From Dermanyssus gallinae (Eukaryota > Arthropoda > Arachnida > Mesostigmata > Dermanyssidae), in the NCBI GenBank assembly GCA_003439945.1, contig QVRM01006091.1, forward strand, positions 33,022 through 97,021: a stretch of DNA of 64,000 nucleotides, written 5' to 3'. Numbering within the stretch: the stretch's first letter is position 1; every line of letters starts with the position of its first letter. A program made the position numbers and the translations under genes. Positions 45,240 to 56,581 of the stretch are shown here, in pieces. The notes under the pieces are model-generated. The model was given only the letters and a program-made list of their open reading frames with translations. It did no database searches and was not told where the DNA came from.

Positions 45240-46440
45240 GTAAGACTCGCGTCAGAGAAAAGTGGAAGTCGAGTTTGGTGGCGTGGTGCATTCGTTTGCG
45301 TCTCGCGACCGGAGGATGCACATAACTTGCGAAAAGCTGTCCCTTGGACGTTAAATCTTGGCCCGAAAACTTTTTGTTAGAGAAAAGTAGGAAGTAATGG
45401 AAAAACATGAGCTGAGCACTTTAGTCATTAGGATACTCAGCTGGTTCGGCAAGCGTTCTGCAAAAACCGCTTTGCCCAACATCGAATACAATTAATAATA
45501 CCATTATGACCTTGAACATATTACTCTAACAAACTGCTTTTTAATCGACAACAGCGTGCATTTCAATCGAACTTCGCAGCACTAAACTCAATAATAATAA
45601 TAATATTTTTTTTGGAAACAGGATTTTATTCATATCATTGTGTACATGTATCACAACACGAATACATTCATTATATAACAGATACAATGACGTCCCACGC
45701 CAGCGGCCGATTACGGTCCCAGTCCCGGCTGGTAAGGCCATCCGGTCGACGCCTGTCGTCCCTCTGCAATCCATCAGGCTCCAGCGTGACTAAACGCGCG
45801 CCCGAGGACGTTATTGATGGCATCGTGGCGGCCCTGCGTAAGCCCCGCCAGCTTAGTGCAGCTAAGCCGGTGCAGGCCGCGCTCATCCACTGTTCCACCG
45901 CGAGCACGAGCGGTTCATTTGTAGGTGCACCATTCCCACCTCCACCGACACCTGCATCACCACCTGTACCCCACCTACATCACCACCTGTACCCCCACCC
46001 ACATCACCACCAGTACCCCCACCTGCACCCCACCTGTATCACCACCTGTACACCCACCTGCATCCCCACCTTCACTGGTTGTGAATCAAGTTGTCTACGC
46101 TGGTCTCGATGCTGTGGCTGTTGCCGATTGCTGGGGAGGCGAAATGCACGTTCGACAATGTGCTCGGACGGTTGTGGTGTCGCCTCTCCGTGCTGCTGAT
46201 GATGATGGTGGAGGTGGTGGTGCCGTGCTTGGTGACGAATCTCCAGCTGCCTACTTGGCTTCCTGGCGTCATCGGCTGTCGGTGCTGTAGATCGTTGACG
46301 TTTGAGTTGGCTTGGGTGGTTGGTCGGCCTGCTGACGTTATAATTGGGTGTTGGCGTCTCAGTGACTGGCAATTCAGTGACTACGCTGTGGTAGGCCTCG
46401 TTACAATATTAAGCCACCAAATAAGAGTAGGCTGAACTCC

Positions 46441-46908
46441 GTGAAGTGTTACAAGTGCGAACCGCCAACACAGTCAGACTCTCCAATAGAATCCAGCGCT
46501 GGTGAACCAACTGATGGTGTGGAGAAGGCAAATTCCAACGGAGCCAATGGCGCGCTGAGTAATCGAATGCTAGAAGAGCTGCAGGCTATGCATAAATTTA
46601 TTAAACAACTGGAGGTCGCAAACAAAAATACCAGTAGGATAAACGGTCTAGAGAAGAAACTGCGAGAACGCTCTCGTCCCGGTCGATCTTGCGACCGCGA
46701 AAATAGGGTTCGGGATCGATCTCGAAGCTGCTCTAAAGCTGCTCTAGCAAATCGCGCAGAGATAAAGTTACCGTCAATGATAGAAAGAAGAAGCCCAAGC
46801 CACGCACCCTTTTTGTTAGTAAAACTGAAATTACTCCAACACAAATACACAACCGGCAATACAAATCAGCGGACTCTGTCCCTCGGTGGGCGCAGAAATG
46901 GTTTTTAA
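46441..46908 (+). CDS. LINE-A ORF1, C-terminal part (copy 3)
   Basis: Same 155 codons as copy 1 with a few replacements (Ala to Val, Ser to Gly, Asn to Ser). Confidence 0.6.
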   Translation: MKCYKCEPPTQSDSPIESSAGEPTDGVEKANSNGANGALSNRMLEELQAMHKFIKQLEVANKNTSRINGLEKKLRERSRPGRSCDRENRVRDRSRSCSKAALANRAEIKLPSMIERRSPSHAPFLLVKLKLLQHKYTTGNTNQRTLSLGGRRNGF

Positions 46909-47211
46909 TTTTTTAAAGGCAGATGCCAATATCAACCCACTCACTGTAAAAATGCTGAAAAATAAGAGTGGTAGAGCGGGTCGGACCTTCTACGTCCAAG
47001 TTATCGACATAGATTATGATAATATCTATTCGTTAGAGAGATATGGGCGGATGGAACTCGTGTAACAGAGGACATCGGTAATCCAAATCCAAACATTGTT
47101 CAGGATTCGTACCCAGCCTCCGCATGACTCGCCAGCAACCATTTCAAGAATGTCGAACTATCCAATCGTACTATTTCCCAGCAACTACAAGCTCACAGTA
47201 AGTTTAAGTGC

Positions 47212-48654
47212 GTGTTGATAAACTCCCGCTTCCTCGCAAAGGAAGAAGCTCTCGACTCTCTACACAATTACCTGCTTGACAAGCAAATTGATGTCTGCAT
47301 GGTAACAGAGACGTTGCTTTCTGAAACAGCCGCCAACAATGCTGAGTTAAGTCGAGGAGTTACGTACAAAGTATTTCGAAGGAATCGGGGATCCAGACGG
47401 GGCGGTGTACTTTTGCTAATTCGCCGCGGTTTGCCCTGTACCGAAGTGGACCTATCCAATTACACATTGGAGATTGTTGTGGCCGATTTCCACATGTGCA
47501 ACACTAAAATCCGGCTCATTGCTGCATATAACATTCCAACAGGTGAATCAACCACTCGAGTTGAAAGGATGTCAACTCTAACCAAAGAATTGACAAAGTT
47601 GGTGAACGTAGACTGCACTGTCGTAATAGGCGGGGACATGAACTTACGCTCTATTAAATGGAATATATACGAAAGACCCGGCGGATCAGACGATACCGTC
47701 TCAATGGAGGACCTGATGCTAGACTTCTGCGCTGCGGAAGGATTCAGGCAGTTCATTGACAAACCAACGAGGCTCGGCCTTATAATGGACCTTGTTTTAT
47801 GCAATGACGATGCAGTCAGTCAAGTTGCACTATCCCCGGGCTCAGTCGAATCCGATCATAAAATGGTGTCGTTTGTTATTCTGGCTTTACGCCCGGTTAC
47901 CATGCAATGCTCACACAGGTTCGACTACAAAAACGGAAACTACGAGCTGATGCAGTTAAACTTGGACTTAACAAATTGGGATATCTTCTTCCAGAGCTGC
48001 ACGTAAGTAAATTGTATGTATCTCAAATGTCTTGAGTATATGGACTTTTTAATAGAGTCATGTATATCCAAAAAGAAGACTGTAAAAGGATCAATAAATG
48101 TTCGTCTACGTAAACTTCACAGTGCTCTCGAAGCAGTTTCTGAGACATCAAAAATAGCCTGGATTCAAAAAGAAATAGCCAGAGCTTCCCGGCGCCAACG
48201 AGTACTGAGCAAAAGTGCAATCATTCGCAGCAAAGACCCGTTGAGGGTGTCAAGCTACGCGAGGTCGAGAATTTTGACCAACGACTCACTTTCGTCCATT
48301 AAACGTATGGATGAAACGTTTGCGACGGATGACATCGAGAAGGCAGAGATTCTACGAGAATTTTTTTGACACACTTGTTCGACTGACGAAGAGTTACAGC
48401 AGCGCATGCTACAGCCGGCTCCGCATATACCAGAAGTAACACCGTCCCCTCACATGATCAACGATGTGGATGTTTTTCCTACAAATTTTCGGAAACACTT
48501 GCGGAAGCTGGCAAACACAACGAGCACGGCCCCTGACGGAATTCCGGCGATCGTGTTTAAGAAACTAGGTTATTCCGTATGTGAGCCTCTAAGCCGTAAT
48601 ATCGTCGATCATTGGAAGATAGTACAGTGCCGGGGCTGTTTAGCACCGCCATAA
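47212..48654 (+). pseudogene. LINE-A ORF2: endonuclease (best copy) and RT start (copy 3)
   Basis: The 264-residue frame 47212-48006 holds an uninterrupted endonuclease: Thr-Glu-Thr-Leu-Leu, Gly-Gly-Asp-Met-Asn-Leu, Met-Asp-Leu-Val-Leu and Ser-Asp-His. The frameshift of copies 1 and 2 is absent. A TAA at 48004 and a TGA at 48367 break it later. Trp of the usual Thr-Glu-Thr-Trp-Leu is Leu. Confidence 0.8.
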
Positions 48655-48659
48655 TTCAC

Positions 48660-49470
48660 CCTGTACATAAAAAAGGCAATAAGGCCGATGCTGCGAATAA
48701 GCGTCTCGCTAACGGTGATAGCCAGCACACGTACCGAAAGCGTCATTGCGAAAGCCATATATACAAACGCTAACGACCAAGGTTACATCGGAAGCCCAGT
48801 TTGCCTATCGCAAAGGTTTAAGCACGACGCTGCAGCTCCTGGAAACCCAAATTGATTGGGCAAAAATGTGCAACGACTCGGATTGCTTCGACGTTGTCTA
48901 TTTTGATTTCAAGTCAGCGTTCGAAACAGTCACGCGCTCTAAACTACTGCAAACTCTACCCCACTTCGGAATTGGAGAACGCGTTCTGAACTGGCTCACT
49001 GCGTTTCTCCGAGCCAGAACTTTCCGGGTGCGCGTTAATGGACAGTATTCTACGGTGGTCGAGTGCCATCCGACTGTCCACAGGAAACGATCCTCGGACC
49101 ATTGATGTATATTCTATACACCGATTCACTTAAATATATTATTCCACGAGGAGTTGAGGCTAAAGTATACGCTGATGATGTGAAACTTTACAGTCGGTCC
49201 CGCACTGTAGAGGACAGATGCCGTCTTTAGACGACGTTAGACGCCGCTTTCAAGGACTGGGCCAACGCCCTTGATTTAAACCTGTCCATGCATACATGTC
49301 CTGCATTTCGCCTTGCATTTGGGTCCCAAAAATACTGAAAAATTAAATAATAATAATAATGTGATAGGCATAAAGCCGCAGCCGGCCGCGGTTCCGTCGA
49401 TAGCAAAACTACCCGAACGGACCTGTAAGAATAGCCGACTACTATATCTGGGCGTAACAATTGGGTTCAA
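48660..49470 (+). pseudogene. LINE-A ORF2: RT palm and thumb (copy 3)
   Basis: The frame 48746-49105 keeps motif A and an N-terminal Gln-Phe-Ala-Tyr-Arg-Lys-Gly that is frameshifted in copies 1 and 2. After motif C, a TAG at 49228 and a short TAA tract (49345) break the thumb. Confidence 0.7.
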
Positions 49471-49693
49471 GGATGACTCCGCTCGTAGTTAATAACCAAA
49501 TGGGATTTATTCACACACACGAAATAATCGACACCACGGTCACGCATTCCTCCAGCGGCGCCTGTCGCCCGCTAAAACGCACTGCCCGTGCCCTATGACT
49601 TGACGCTTGTATAACTTGAGATCATATCCCCTCTCCTCCTATTAGTTCATATTGCAGCCGCTGCGGCTTAGTACTACTGCCAATGAGACACGA

Positions 49694-51321
49694 GAGGGCG
49701 TTCATCAAATCAAACTTGTAGCGCAACACACTCAATGCTCTCCCCACATATTCACAGTTAATCTATGGACACGCCAGGGGATCTACCCTACGGCCCTCAG
49801 ATTGTATCGCGTTGTACCACTGTTTAAAAGCGGTGACAAACTAAGCAAGGAAAATTACAGGCCGTTCAGTATCCCCCCTCCAATGTCCAAGATTTTCGAA
49901 AAAGCTATATATGAACCGTTGAACGAACACTTTGAGATGTTTAACGGCCTAAGTCAGCGTCAGTTCGGTTTTCGATCCAAAATGTCGACGACTGTACCCA
50001 TCATGGATTTTGTTGAAGAGGTTTGCAGAAGCCTAATGTTAAAAAAGACAGTCGCCGGCGTATCTATAGATCTCAGAAAAGCATTTGATACAGTTGATGT
50101 AGATATCTGATTAAAAAGTTAACTCGGTATGGAGCGGATGATATTTTTTGTCTTGGCTGTGGTCGTTTATGTCGAATAGGAGGCAAGTTGTTCAGGTGGG
50201 CAATGCAATCTCGGATGTAAGGAATATATCCGTTGGAGTGGCTCAGGGCAGGATAGGTGGTCCACTTCTCTTTAACATCTTTAACGACATATTTAGCGTA
50301 ACAAAACATGCAAAGTTGACCTTGTTTGCGGACGATACCACCGCCCTATTCGTTGGGAACTCCCCAACTGAGGTAGAGGCTATAGTCCGCGAGAACCTTT
50401 AGAGGTTATCATCATGGTTTAGGAGTAAAGGTCCCTATATGAATTGGAGGAAAACAGGTTTAATGCAATTCCTTTCGCCGCGGGGTTCCGTTACAATCAA
50501 TCCCCTCCGATTCCAGTGCGACGGCATAGCCCTTTCTCTTCTAAAGGAAACGAGTTTCTAAGTGTTACGTTAGACGAGAAGCTGACCTTTAAAGCGCATG
50601 TCACACATATACGTAATAAAATATCTGACAGCAATGCAGCTCTATACAGAGCTCGACGAATTCTTCCCCAAAACTGCTTGATGGCGATGTATTTTGCCTA
50701 CGTCCATAGTCACCTGACTTACGCGGTAGAAGTATATGGCTTAACACAGATGCGTCTTATCAGGTCGCTTCACCGACTCCAAAAACGAGCACTGAGAACA
50801 ACTCTGGACCTCTGGATGCGAGATTCAGTGCAACCGCACTACAAACATATTAGCATTCTGCCGTTCCCAAAACTTGTAGACTATTGTCTCGTAGTTGAGA
50901 TAAAGCGTATACTCCTTGGAGTGAATCCAAACCTATACGGTCAGGCAACATCACCAACACCCATATCTACAAGGAGTAACGCATCAAACCTGTTTACTCT
51001 GTCACACGCCAACTCCAACCAGTCAAGGCTATCAATCAGAAACATTGGGGCCTCCTACTGGAACAAGGTACCGGCCTCCGTTAGGCAGACAAAGTCTCTG
51101 CTCAAATTCAAATGCCATCTTAAAGAGCATTATCTTGAAACTTTGGTATCTGGTTAAAAGTGATATAAAAATACAAGCATGTTGCAATATATTGTAAATA
51201 GGTGAAAATGGCATATATAAATTATACATTGTTATCTCATAAAAGGGGCTCCGAACAAGCTATGTGCTTAATGGAGCTTGAAAATGATGTGTGCAATTAT
51301 CTTACAAGAAATGTCAATAAA
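49694..51321 (+). mobile_element. LINE-B, complete RT C-terminus and 3' end
   Basis: The only copy that continues past GTTGAAG at 50017. Frames 49652-50110, 50148-50402 and 50444-51157 give RT motif A (Ile-Asp-Leu-Arg-Lys-Ala-Phe-Asp), motif B (Gly-Val-Ala-Gln-Gly, normally Gly-Val-Pro-Gln-Gly) and motif C (Phe-Ala-Asp-Asp). A 237-residue thumb and C-terminal region ends at 51157. Stops at 50108 and 50400 and a frameshift near 50450 make it inactive. AATAAA at 51316-51321 marks its 3' end. It is a jockey/CR1-type LINE by motif style. Confidence 0.75.
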
Positions 51322-51322
51322 C

Positions 51323-51482
51323 AAACAGTTATGACCCGGACGACTACAGGAAAAAGGCAATTGAAGCCATCGAACGTGTTGACGACGGCAACGATGAAGG
51401 CGACGTGGACGACTACTTGAACAGGACCTACGTCTTGAAATACCTCACGGAGGAAGACATACAGAGGCCAGAATGCAGCTGA
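51323..51482 (+). other. Short acidic open frame of unknown origin
   Basis: Open for about 53 codons with no start, ending TGA at 51480. It is acidic with a helix-like Lys-Lys-Ala-Ile-Glu-Ala-Ile-Glu-Arg, then an Asp-rich stretch and Tyr-Leu-Thr-Glu-Glu-Asp-Ile. It looks protein-coding but matches no element around it. Unrecognised. Confidence 0.2.
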
Positions 51483-51683
51483 CCAGACGTTTTCGCGTCT
51501 CAAACATGATCTGATAATCCAATTACACTTTCTCGTCGCTTTCAGTGCCACCTCTCTACTTTGTTCTGAGAATTTTAAATCAGGGGTCATAACAATTCGC
51601 AAATCTTTCATAGCGTTCACACTTTCGAGGAGGCATTTATTGATTTTATAAACAAAGCTAATTTTTTTTCGGCCAAAATGCAT
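51483..51683 (-). pseudogene. LINE RT thumb fragment
   Basis: Minus strand: Met-His-Phe-Gly, then Lys-Asp-Leu-x-Ile-x3-Pro-Asp-Leu-Lys-Phe-Ser and Ile-Ile-Arg-Ser-Cys-Leu-Arg-Arg. These are the usual landmarks after motif C in CR1/jockey-type RT. Both ends are truncated. Confidence 0.5.
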
Positions 51684-51899
51684 TGTTTTGCATTTCAGGA
51701 TTGAAAGTTTCAGGTCTAAACGTTACTTACAATATATTGCAACATTTATGTATGTTTATATCACTTTAAGTATAAATAGCGGTTACCAAACTTGTAAGCA
51801 GAGAATGCTATCTCCTACCTACGTAGTAGAGGATCCCACAGAGTACAACTAAATGGCTTCAACAACGTAATATTTATTAAGGAAAACTTCAACACTGAT

Positions 51900-52167
51900 C
51901 AATTTCCCCTGCCATAGCTGCAATGTGTGTTGCCGCGCCTCTTCCTTCTGAAGGCTCTGGTTCCCCCACAGGCGGCGGCGCTTTTCTGCCTTCAGGTCCC
52001 ATGGAATATTGCCCGCGAGCACGAGCGGTTCATTTGTAGGTGCACCATTCCCACCTTCACCGCCACCTGCAGCTTCACCTTCACCGCCACCTGCATCCCC
52101 ACCTTCAGCTCCACCTGCAGCCCCACCTGCATCCCCACCTGCATATCTACCTTCGGTTGTAGAAGAA
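51900..52167 (-). pseudogene. R1-type LINE C-terminal fragment with Pro/Gly repeat
   Basis: Minus strand: Leu-Val-Leu-Ala-Gly-Asn-Ile-Pro-Trp-Asp-Leu-Lys-Ala and Arg-Arg-Arg-Leu-Trp-Gly, close to the LINE-R sequence at 11727-11434. It is preceded by a Gly-rich stretch coded by CCACCTGCATC-type repeats (52055-52145). It links the minisatellite at 12465 to LINE-R-type coding sequence. Confidence 0.55.
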
Positions 52168-52335
52168 ATGTGGGTTTTAATGCGTATTTAGAGGTGTTTG
52201 TAGGGAAAACGTGGGGTTTAATGCGTAAATACGGGTGTTTGTATGGAAAAGTTAGTTTTAATGCGTAACTAGGAGCGTTTGTGGGAAAAATATGGATTTT
52301 AATGCGTGATTAGGGGTGTTTGTAGGGAAGGCGTG
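52168..52335. repeat. Minisatellite, four units of about 41 bases
   Basis: Units of the form GTGGGTTTTAATGCGTATTTAG and GGTGTTTGTAGGGAAAAC with 10-20% divergence. It interrupts the CCACCTGCATC repeat, which resumes at 52339. Confidence 0.8.
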
Positions 52336-52490
52336 GGTTCCACCTGCATCACCACCTTCCCCGCCACCTGCATCGCCACATTCCCCGCCACCTGCATCTT
52401 CACCTTCGTCGCCATCTGCATCTCAACCTTCGTCGCCACCTGCATTTCCACCTTCATCGCCACTTTCACCTCCAGCTGAGTCGAACACCT
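52336..52490. repeat. CCACCTGCATC-type minisatellite, second block
   Basis: About ten degenerate 12-base units (TCGCCACCTGCATC, TTCCCCGCCACC), the same family as 52055-52145 and 12465-12607. Confidence 0.75.
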
Positions 52491-52499
52491 GAGCGATTT

Positions 52500-52744
52500 C
52501 CGGGTATGTATTACAGAGTAAAATAATAAATATTGAATGTTAGTCTAATGCGTACGTTGAACATTTGATACAGCCAATAATACAACTAACAACTGTAGCT
52601 GTGACTGTTGAGAGCACTGTGCACATGAGCTCGGATCGCCGCAGGCGGCGGAGAACGATCAGCAAAGATCACTACATAATTTCATTCTTAATTAAGTATA
52701 TTTGGAACCGCTTCTGTGTTCATCGAACTAAACTGGAGTTTTCA
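52500..52744. other. No gene seen
   Basis: AT-rich, short frames only, no recognised motif. Confidence 0.4.
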
Positions 52745-53671
52745 TTATGTAAGTAAATATATTTTGCTTATTGCAAATTTCTTGTTAAGTAGTTGTTTAA
52801 TATCAGGTGGCACTGAATTAAATTTGTTTATATAATTTGCATTGGCAGTCTTGCGACTGGTTTCTTTCTTAAATCTCATTGTTGATAGATTGCGTAATTG
52901 CTTAAATCTAGTTGAATAGTTATGGTCGGGTTTATGGAACTCATTGGTCTTAGTGAATGGCTGTTTCATTAAAAGAAATACGTACAGCTTGAATATGCCG
53001 AGAGTCTTATACTTAGTGAAGATTGGACCTGTGCGGGCGTTATATTAAGCCCTGTCAATATATCTAATTGCTCTTTTTTTGTAATTGATACACGGGATCA
53101 ACAGTTGAGCGGAACGTTCCACCATATAGCGGCAACATATACCGTATGTGCGACTCTACAAGCGAGAGGTACACCAACTTACGAACCGCAGTCGAAGGCA
53201 ACGGATCGTAATCGTGAAAGAACAGCAACACCAGCACGCACCTTGGAGCATATTGATATGATATGTTTATCATATTCTAGATTATCCTGTACAAGCAGAC
53301 CCAAGTACTTGTACGTGGATACTCGTTTTAAGGCGGGACACGAACAATGTATTGCAGTGCTGTCTCTGTCGTGGACTATGAGTGAATTGTTTGAAAATGT
53401 GTCGACATTAGTTTTTTTACAAAAAAAACATATATTTCGTTTTAGTTAGATTTAGTACAAGCCCGTCTTGACATCCAGTTAGAAGCATTTGTAATGCATT
53501 TCTATGCGGCCTTGTATAGGAGAGCAGAAGACTTTCCTCGTAGGAGCAAAACTTGTCATCAGCGAAATAAATCTGTATTGATTGGTTTAAGTCTATTAAT
53601 AAATCATTAGAGAGGGCGTTCATCAAATCAAACTTGTAGCGCAACACACTCAATGCTCTCCCCACACGCAC
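52745..53671 (-). mobile_element. LINE-C, degraded RT C-terminal half
   Basis: Three minus-strand frames in order. The first has Tyr-Phe-Ala-Asp-Asp (motif C) and Leu-Asn-Leu-Thr-Lys-Thr-Lys-Tyr-Met (53671-53417). The second has the thumb Ser-Leu-Val-Glu-Ser-His-Ile-Arg-Tyr and Leu-Gln-Lys-Lys (53273-53064). The last has Tyr-Ile-Asn-Lys-Phe-Asn-Ser-Val-Pro-Pro-Asp-Ile-Lys (52969-52745). That is a jockey/CR1-type RT distinct from LINE-A and LINE-B. At 53608-53667 it is fused to about 60 bases of LINE-B (plus strand). Confidence 0.65.
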
Positions 53672-53699
53672 GTGCCCTCATTATACCTCTTATAGACCT

Positions 53700-54110
53700 A
53701 TAGGGCTACAAACAAGTTTTTTCGGTTTTGTCCGTAGAGAATCATTAAAAAACCGGAAAAAAACTTTTTGATAGACTCAATATATTGGTAAAACGCTGTA
53801 TATAAGCTCATGCGTGCAACGCAACAACAATTAACCCAGCGCGGCTGTTAATAAAATTAATATTATCCCTTGTTAGCATAAGGGCCAGGAACAAAAGTCT
53901 TTAAAACCTGGTGATTCTCCAATCTCGGAGCTGGGTGGGTCAATTGATGGTATGACGTCAGTGAAACTTAGATACCCCATTCTAAAGGCGCCCAGTAAGT
54001 TTTTACGGACAAAAGTCCATCCGAAAACCTGGCTCATACATACGAAAGTCAAATTCGCATATGCATACATGGTAAACGTGTGACCACCCCAGATCATTTG
54101 CATTGCACCA
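53700..54110. other. Unassigned, one 81-codon minus frame
   Basis: The frame at 53873-54118 (minus) is open but has no recognised domain. The segment is unique here and could be another repeat's non-coding part. Confidence 0.25.
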
Positions 54111-54675
54111 AATTGCAATTATAAGGCAAAACTTTCTGGCAAGTTCAGTTTAAAAAAAACAGGATTTGAAATAAGAGTTGCTGGGTTTTCTTACCGACAA
54201 TATCTGCCGGGTCCACTATTTCATGTATGTTTATTTCAGCCTTACAACGCACCACAATAATCAATAGCAGAAAACAAGTAGATACGACTAGAGACGTAAT
54301 CATTGTCTAAGAGAGTACACGCCACTTTGTTATTTGACTCAAGGTGGATGATAGGCACTAACAGTTTGCCGAATATTGACTGGATAACCACCTGTCCGAA
54401 CAACCGGTCTCCATAGAGGCGCTATTCGTAGACAATCAATAATTTATTATCGAGCTGCTGCTCACCACTGATCCAAATTTAATGAATGTTGTTAGTTTCA
54501 GTATGGTTCCAGTGAAACCTGATCATAATTCCGTATATTAACTTTTTAGGTCAAATCTCCCCGCCTATAGTGGCCAAGTATTAAATAATAATAATAATAA
54601 TGAAGTGCGTTGCAAAAAAATAGCAACTCATGTTTTTTGGTGATAATTTCGGCTTGATTTATTTGAACGTTTTGA

Positions 54676-54748
54676 AATTTAAAGGGCATGATGAACATGA
54701 CGAAACACGAGTATGTTGTTTCGTCATGTTCATCATGCCCTTTAAATT
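54676..54748. repeat. Perfect 31-bp palindrome in the left Tc1 terminal repeat
   Basis: Arm 54676-54706 is an exact reverse complement of 54718-54748, with an 11-base loop. The right terminal repeat has only one arm. Confidence 0.9.
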
Positions 54749-55153
54749 GTTGTAATTTCGTCTTGTCTCACAATCGGTTCATACAAAAAAATAAAAAGTG
54801 TGAAAAAACAGTGTTGCAAAATATTAGCAACAATAACATGCTAACAACACAGCTCTTGTTTGTAAAGGATAGTCGATGCTACAGCTGATATTCGATCCCG
54901 GGGATTAAATGTCACGAATATTGTCTAGCTAAATCAATCATTCTATAGCTGCAAAATATTCTACAGCTCAGCCGTTGTGCCGAACTAACAGCGAAGCGTA
55001 TGTTTAAACCATGGCGACCCAGGTACAAAGGATCTCTCGGATAACGAAAAGACAAGAATTGAGGCATATGCTGAGCTCGGTCATACAGTAACTGCTATAG
55101 CAACCAGATTAGGACGGCATAAGAGCACCATCAGCAGGTTCTTACACCCTGGA

Positions 55154-55912
55154 GTGAACCAAAGGTGCAGATCTAACAGTGGGCGTAAGCCAGTTCTGAC
55201 TATTCGAGATCGGCGTAGGATCATACAGTTTGCTACTCATGACCAAATGTCTTCTTCCAGGGTCAGGACTACTTTGGGGGTGCCAGTGCACCGATCCACA
55301 GTGTTCCGAGTGTTAAGTTCTGACAAAAACGTGCGATACGCGAAAAGGAAGCTTATGCCGCGACTGCAACCGAAGGACATTGTCGCACGGCATGAATTTT
55401 CGCGTAGATACCAAACTTGGAACAACGAGTGGAAAAACATCGTCTTCTCGGATGAACAGAAATTTAATCTCGGTGGCCCTGACGGCTGTCAGTACTATTG
55501 GCACGACTTACGGAAGGAACCTAAATGGTTCTCGAAACGTGTGGCCGGTGGTGGCTCTGTGAAATATTGGGGCGCGTTTGGATATAATGGGAAGTCTGAT
55601 CTAGTCGAGATTGTGGGCCTAAACAATTCCGACAAGTGCCAGCGTATCGTTAGTTCCCAGTTAGAAGTCCATTTCAGAAGATTTGGGGGACCTGACGCAG
55701 TTTTTCAACAAGACAACGCCACGTTTCATACCTCGGCTAGCACTATAGCCCTTTTTCAAGAACAAGGAGTGCCACTTTTTGACTGGCCGGCATTGAGTTC
55801 AGACCTGAATCCTATCGAAAATCTTTGGGGACATTTGGTGAAGCAGATTTACGCAAATGGTCGAGAATATGATAATTTGTCGGACCTCAAAGAAGCTGTC
55901 CAGCAAGCATGA
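55154..55912 (+). CDS. Tc1-like transposase, DD34E, one nonsense codon
   Basis: Catalytic residues: Asp100 (Val-Phe-Ser-Asp-Glu), Asp187 (Gln-Gln-Asp-Asn-Ala) and Glu222 (Asn-Pro-Ile-Glu-Asn), with 34 residues between the last two. The frame is open upstream of 55154 to about 55033, adding a helix-turn-helix (Ala-Ile-Ala-Thr-Arg-Leu-Gly-Arg-His-Lys-Ser-Thr-Ile-Ser-Arg). ATG 55010 is out of frame by one shift. A TGA at 55910 is followed by the remaining 33 codons to 56011. The protein would cut and paste the element at TA sites. It is probably inactive but recent. Confidence 0.85.
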   Translation: MNQRCRSNSGRKPVLTIRDRRRIIQFATHDQMSSSRVRTTLGVPVHRSTVFRVLSSDKNVRYAKRKLMPRLQPKDIVARHEFSRRYQTWNNEWKNIVFSDEQKFNLGGPDGCQYYWHDLRKEPKWFSKRVAGGGSVKYWGAFGYNGKSDLVEIVGLNNSDKCQRIVSSQLEVHFRRFGGPDAVFQQDNATFHTSASTIALFQEQGVPLFDWPALSSDLNPIENLWGHLVKQIYANGREYDNLSDLKEAVQQA

Positions 55913-56581
55913 ACTAATATTCCATTTTCGCACTTACAACAGCTCATTAACTCCATGAAAGACCGAGTTTATGATTTGATACAGAAGAAAGGACGAAAAA
56001 CCCGTTTCTAAAATAGAATATGTAGTATCAAATAAGTCATACAGCCCTGCTAAGAATCGAATACGCCGTAAGGCCTTATTGTTGCTAATATTTTGCAACA
56101 CTGTTTTTTCACACCTTTTTATTTTTTGTATGAAGCGATTGTGTGATTGCAACGAAATTAACACCATACTCGTGTTTTGTCATGTACATCACCCTTAAAA
56201 TGTCAAGCCATTCAAACAAATCAAACCGAAATTATCACAAAAAAACATGAGTTGCTATTTTTTTGCAACGCACTTTAATAATAATAATAATAAGTCAGCT
56301 GAATGTAAACAGAGGACGTGTTTTGGCAAGCTTCTGGAAAATAGCCTAGATTTTACCATTACAAGGAGCGTCCAACATGACCCGTGCATCGAGAAAGAGG
56401 ACACAAGACCAAGAAAATGGTGAAGGTGAAACTCAGCAGCGACAACAACGACAAAAGCGAGAAGCGCTTACCTGTCCCAATGTGATGACCGAATCCGCAA
56501 ATGGTGTCAAACGGCAATGAAGTGCACGACTTGTGCATTGTAGATCCACCTTAAGTGTAGTGGACTCACTTCTAGTGATAT

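Larger units (their letters stand above)
36588..50017. repeat. Large duplicated unit, copy 3 (rearranged)
   Basis: Collinear with copies 1 and 2 to about 41530, again from about 45200 to 50017. Between these lie a length-altered LINE-A start, a LINE-R lacking its left flank (42766-43515), an extra LINE-A deletion derivative (43790-45075) and a duplicated flank. At 50017 it diverges where copies 1, 2 and 4 switch from LINE-B to the minus-strand gene. Confidence 0.8.
54600..56275 (+). mobile_element. Tc1-like transposon in a (TAA)n tract
   Basis: Inverted ends (A)AAGTGCGTTGCAAAAAAATAGCAAC and matching inner segments (TTCATACAAAAAATAAAAAG) give long terminal inverted repeats of about 240 bases around a Tc1-family transposase. 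(TAA)n continues on both sides, so it inserted into the microsatellite in front of LINE-A. It is found in copy 4 only. Confidence 0.85.

Noticed and set aside
52745..52969. Possible independent host exon
   Set aside because: Its order and residues fit the C-terminus of the LINE-C RT that continues upstream on the same strand.
53873..54118. 81-codon minus frame as a gene
   Set aside because: No start context, domain or conservation visible; left as unassigned.
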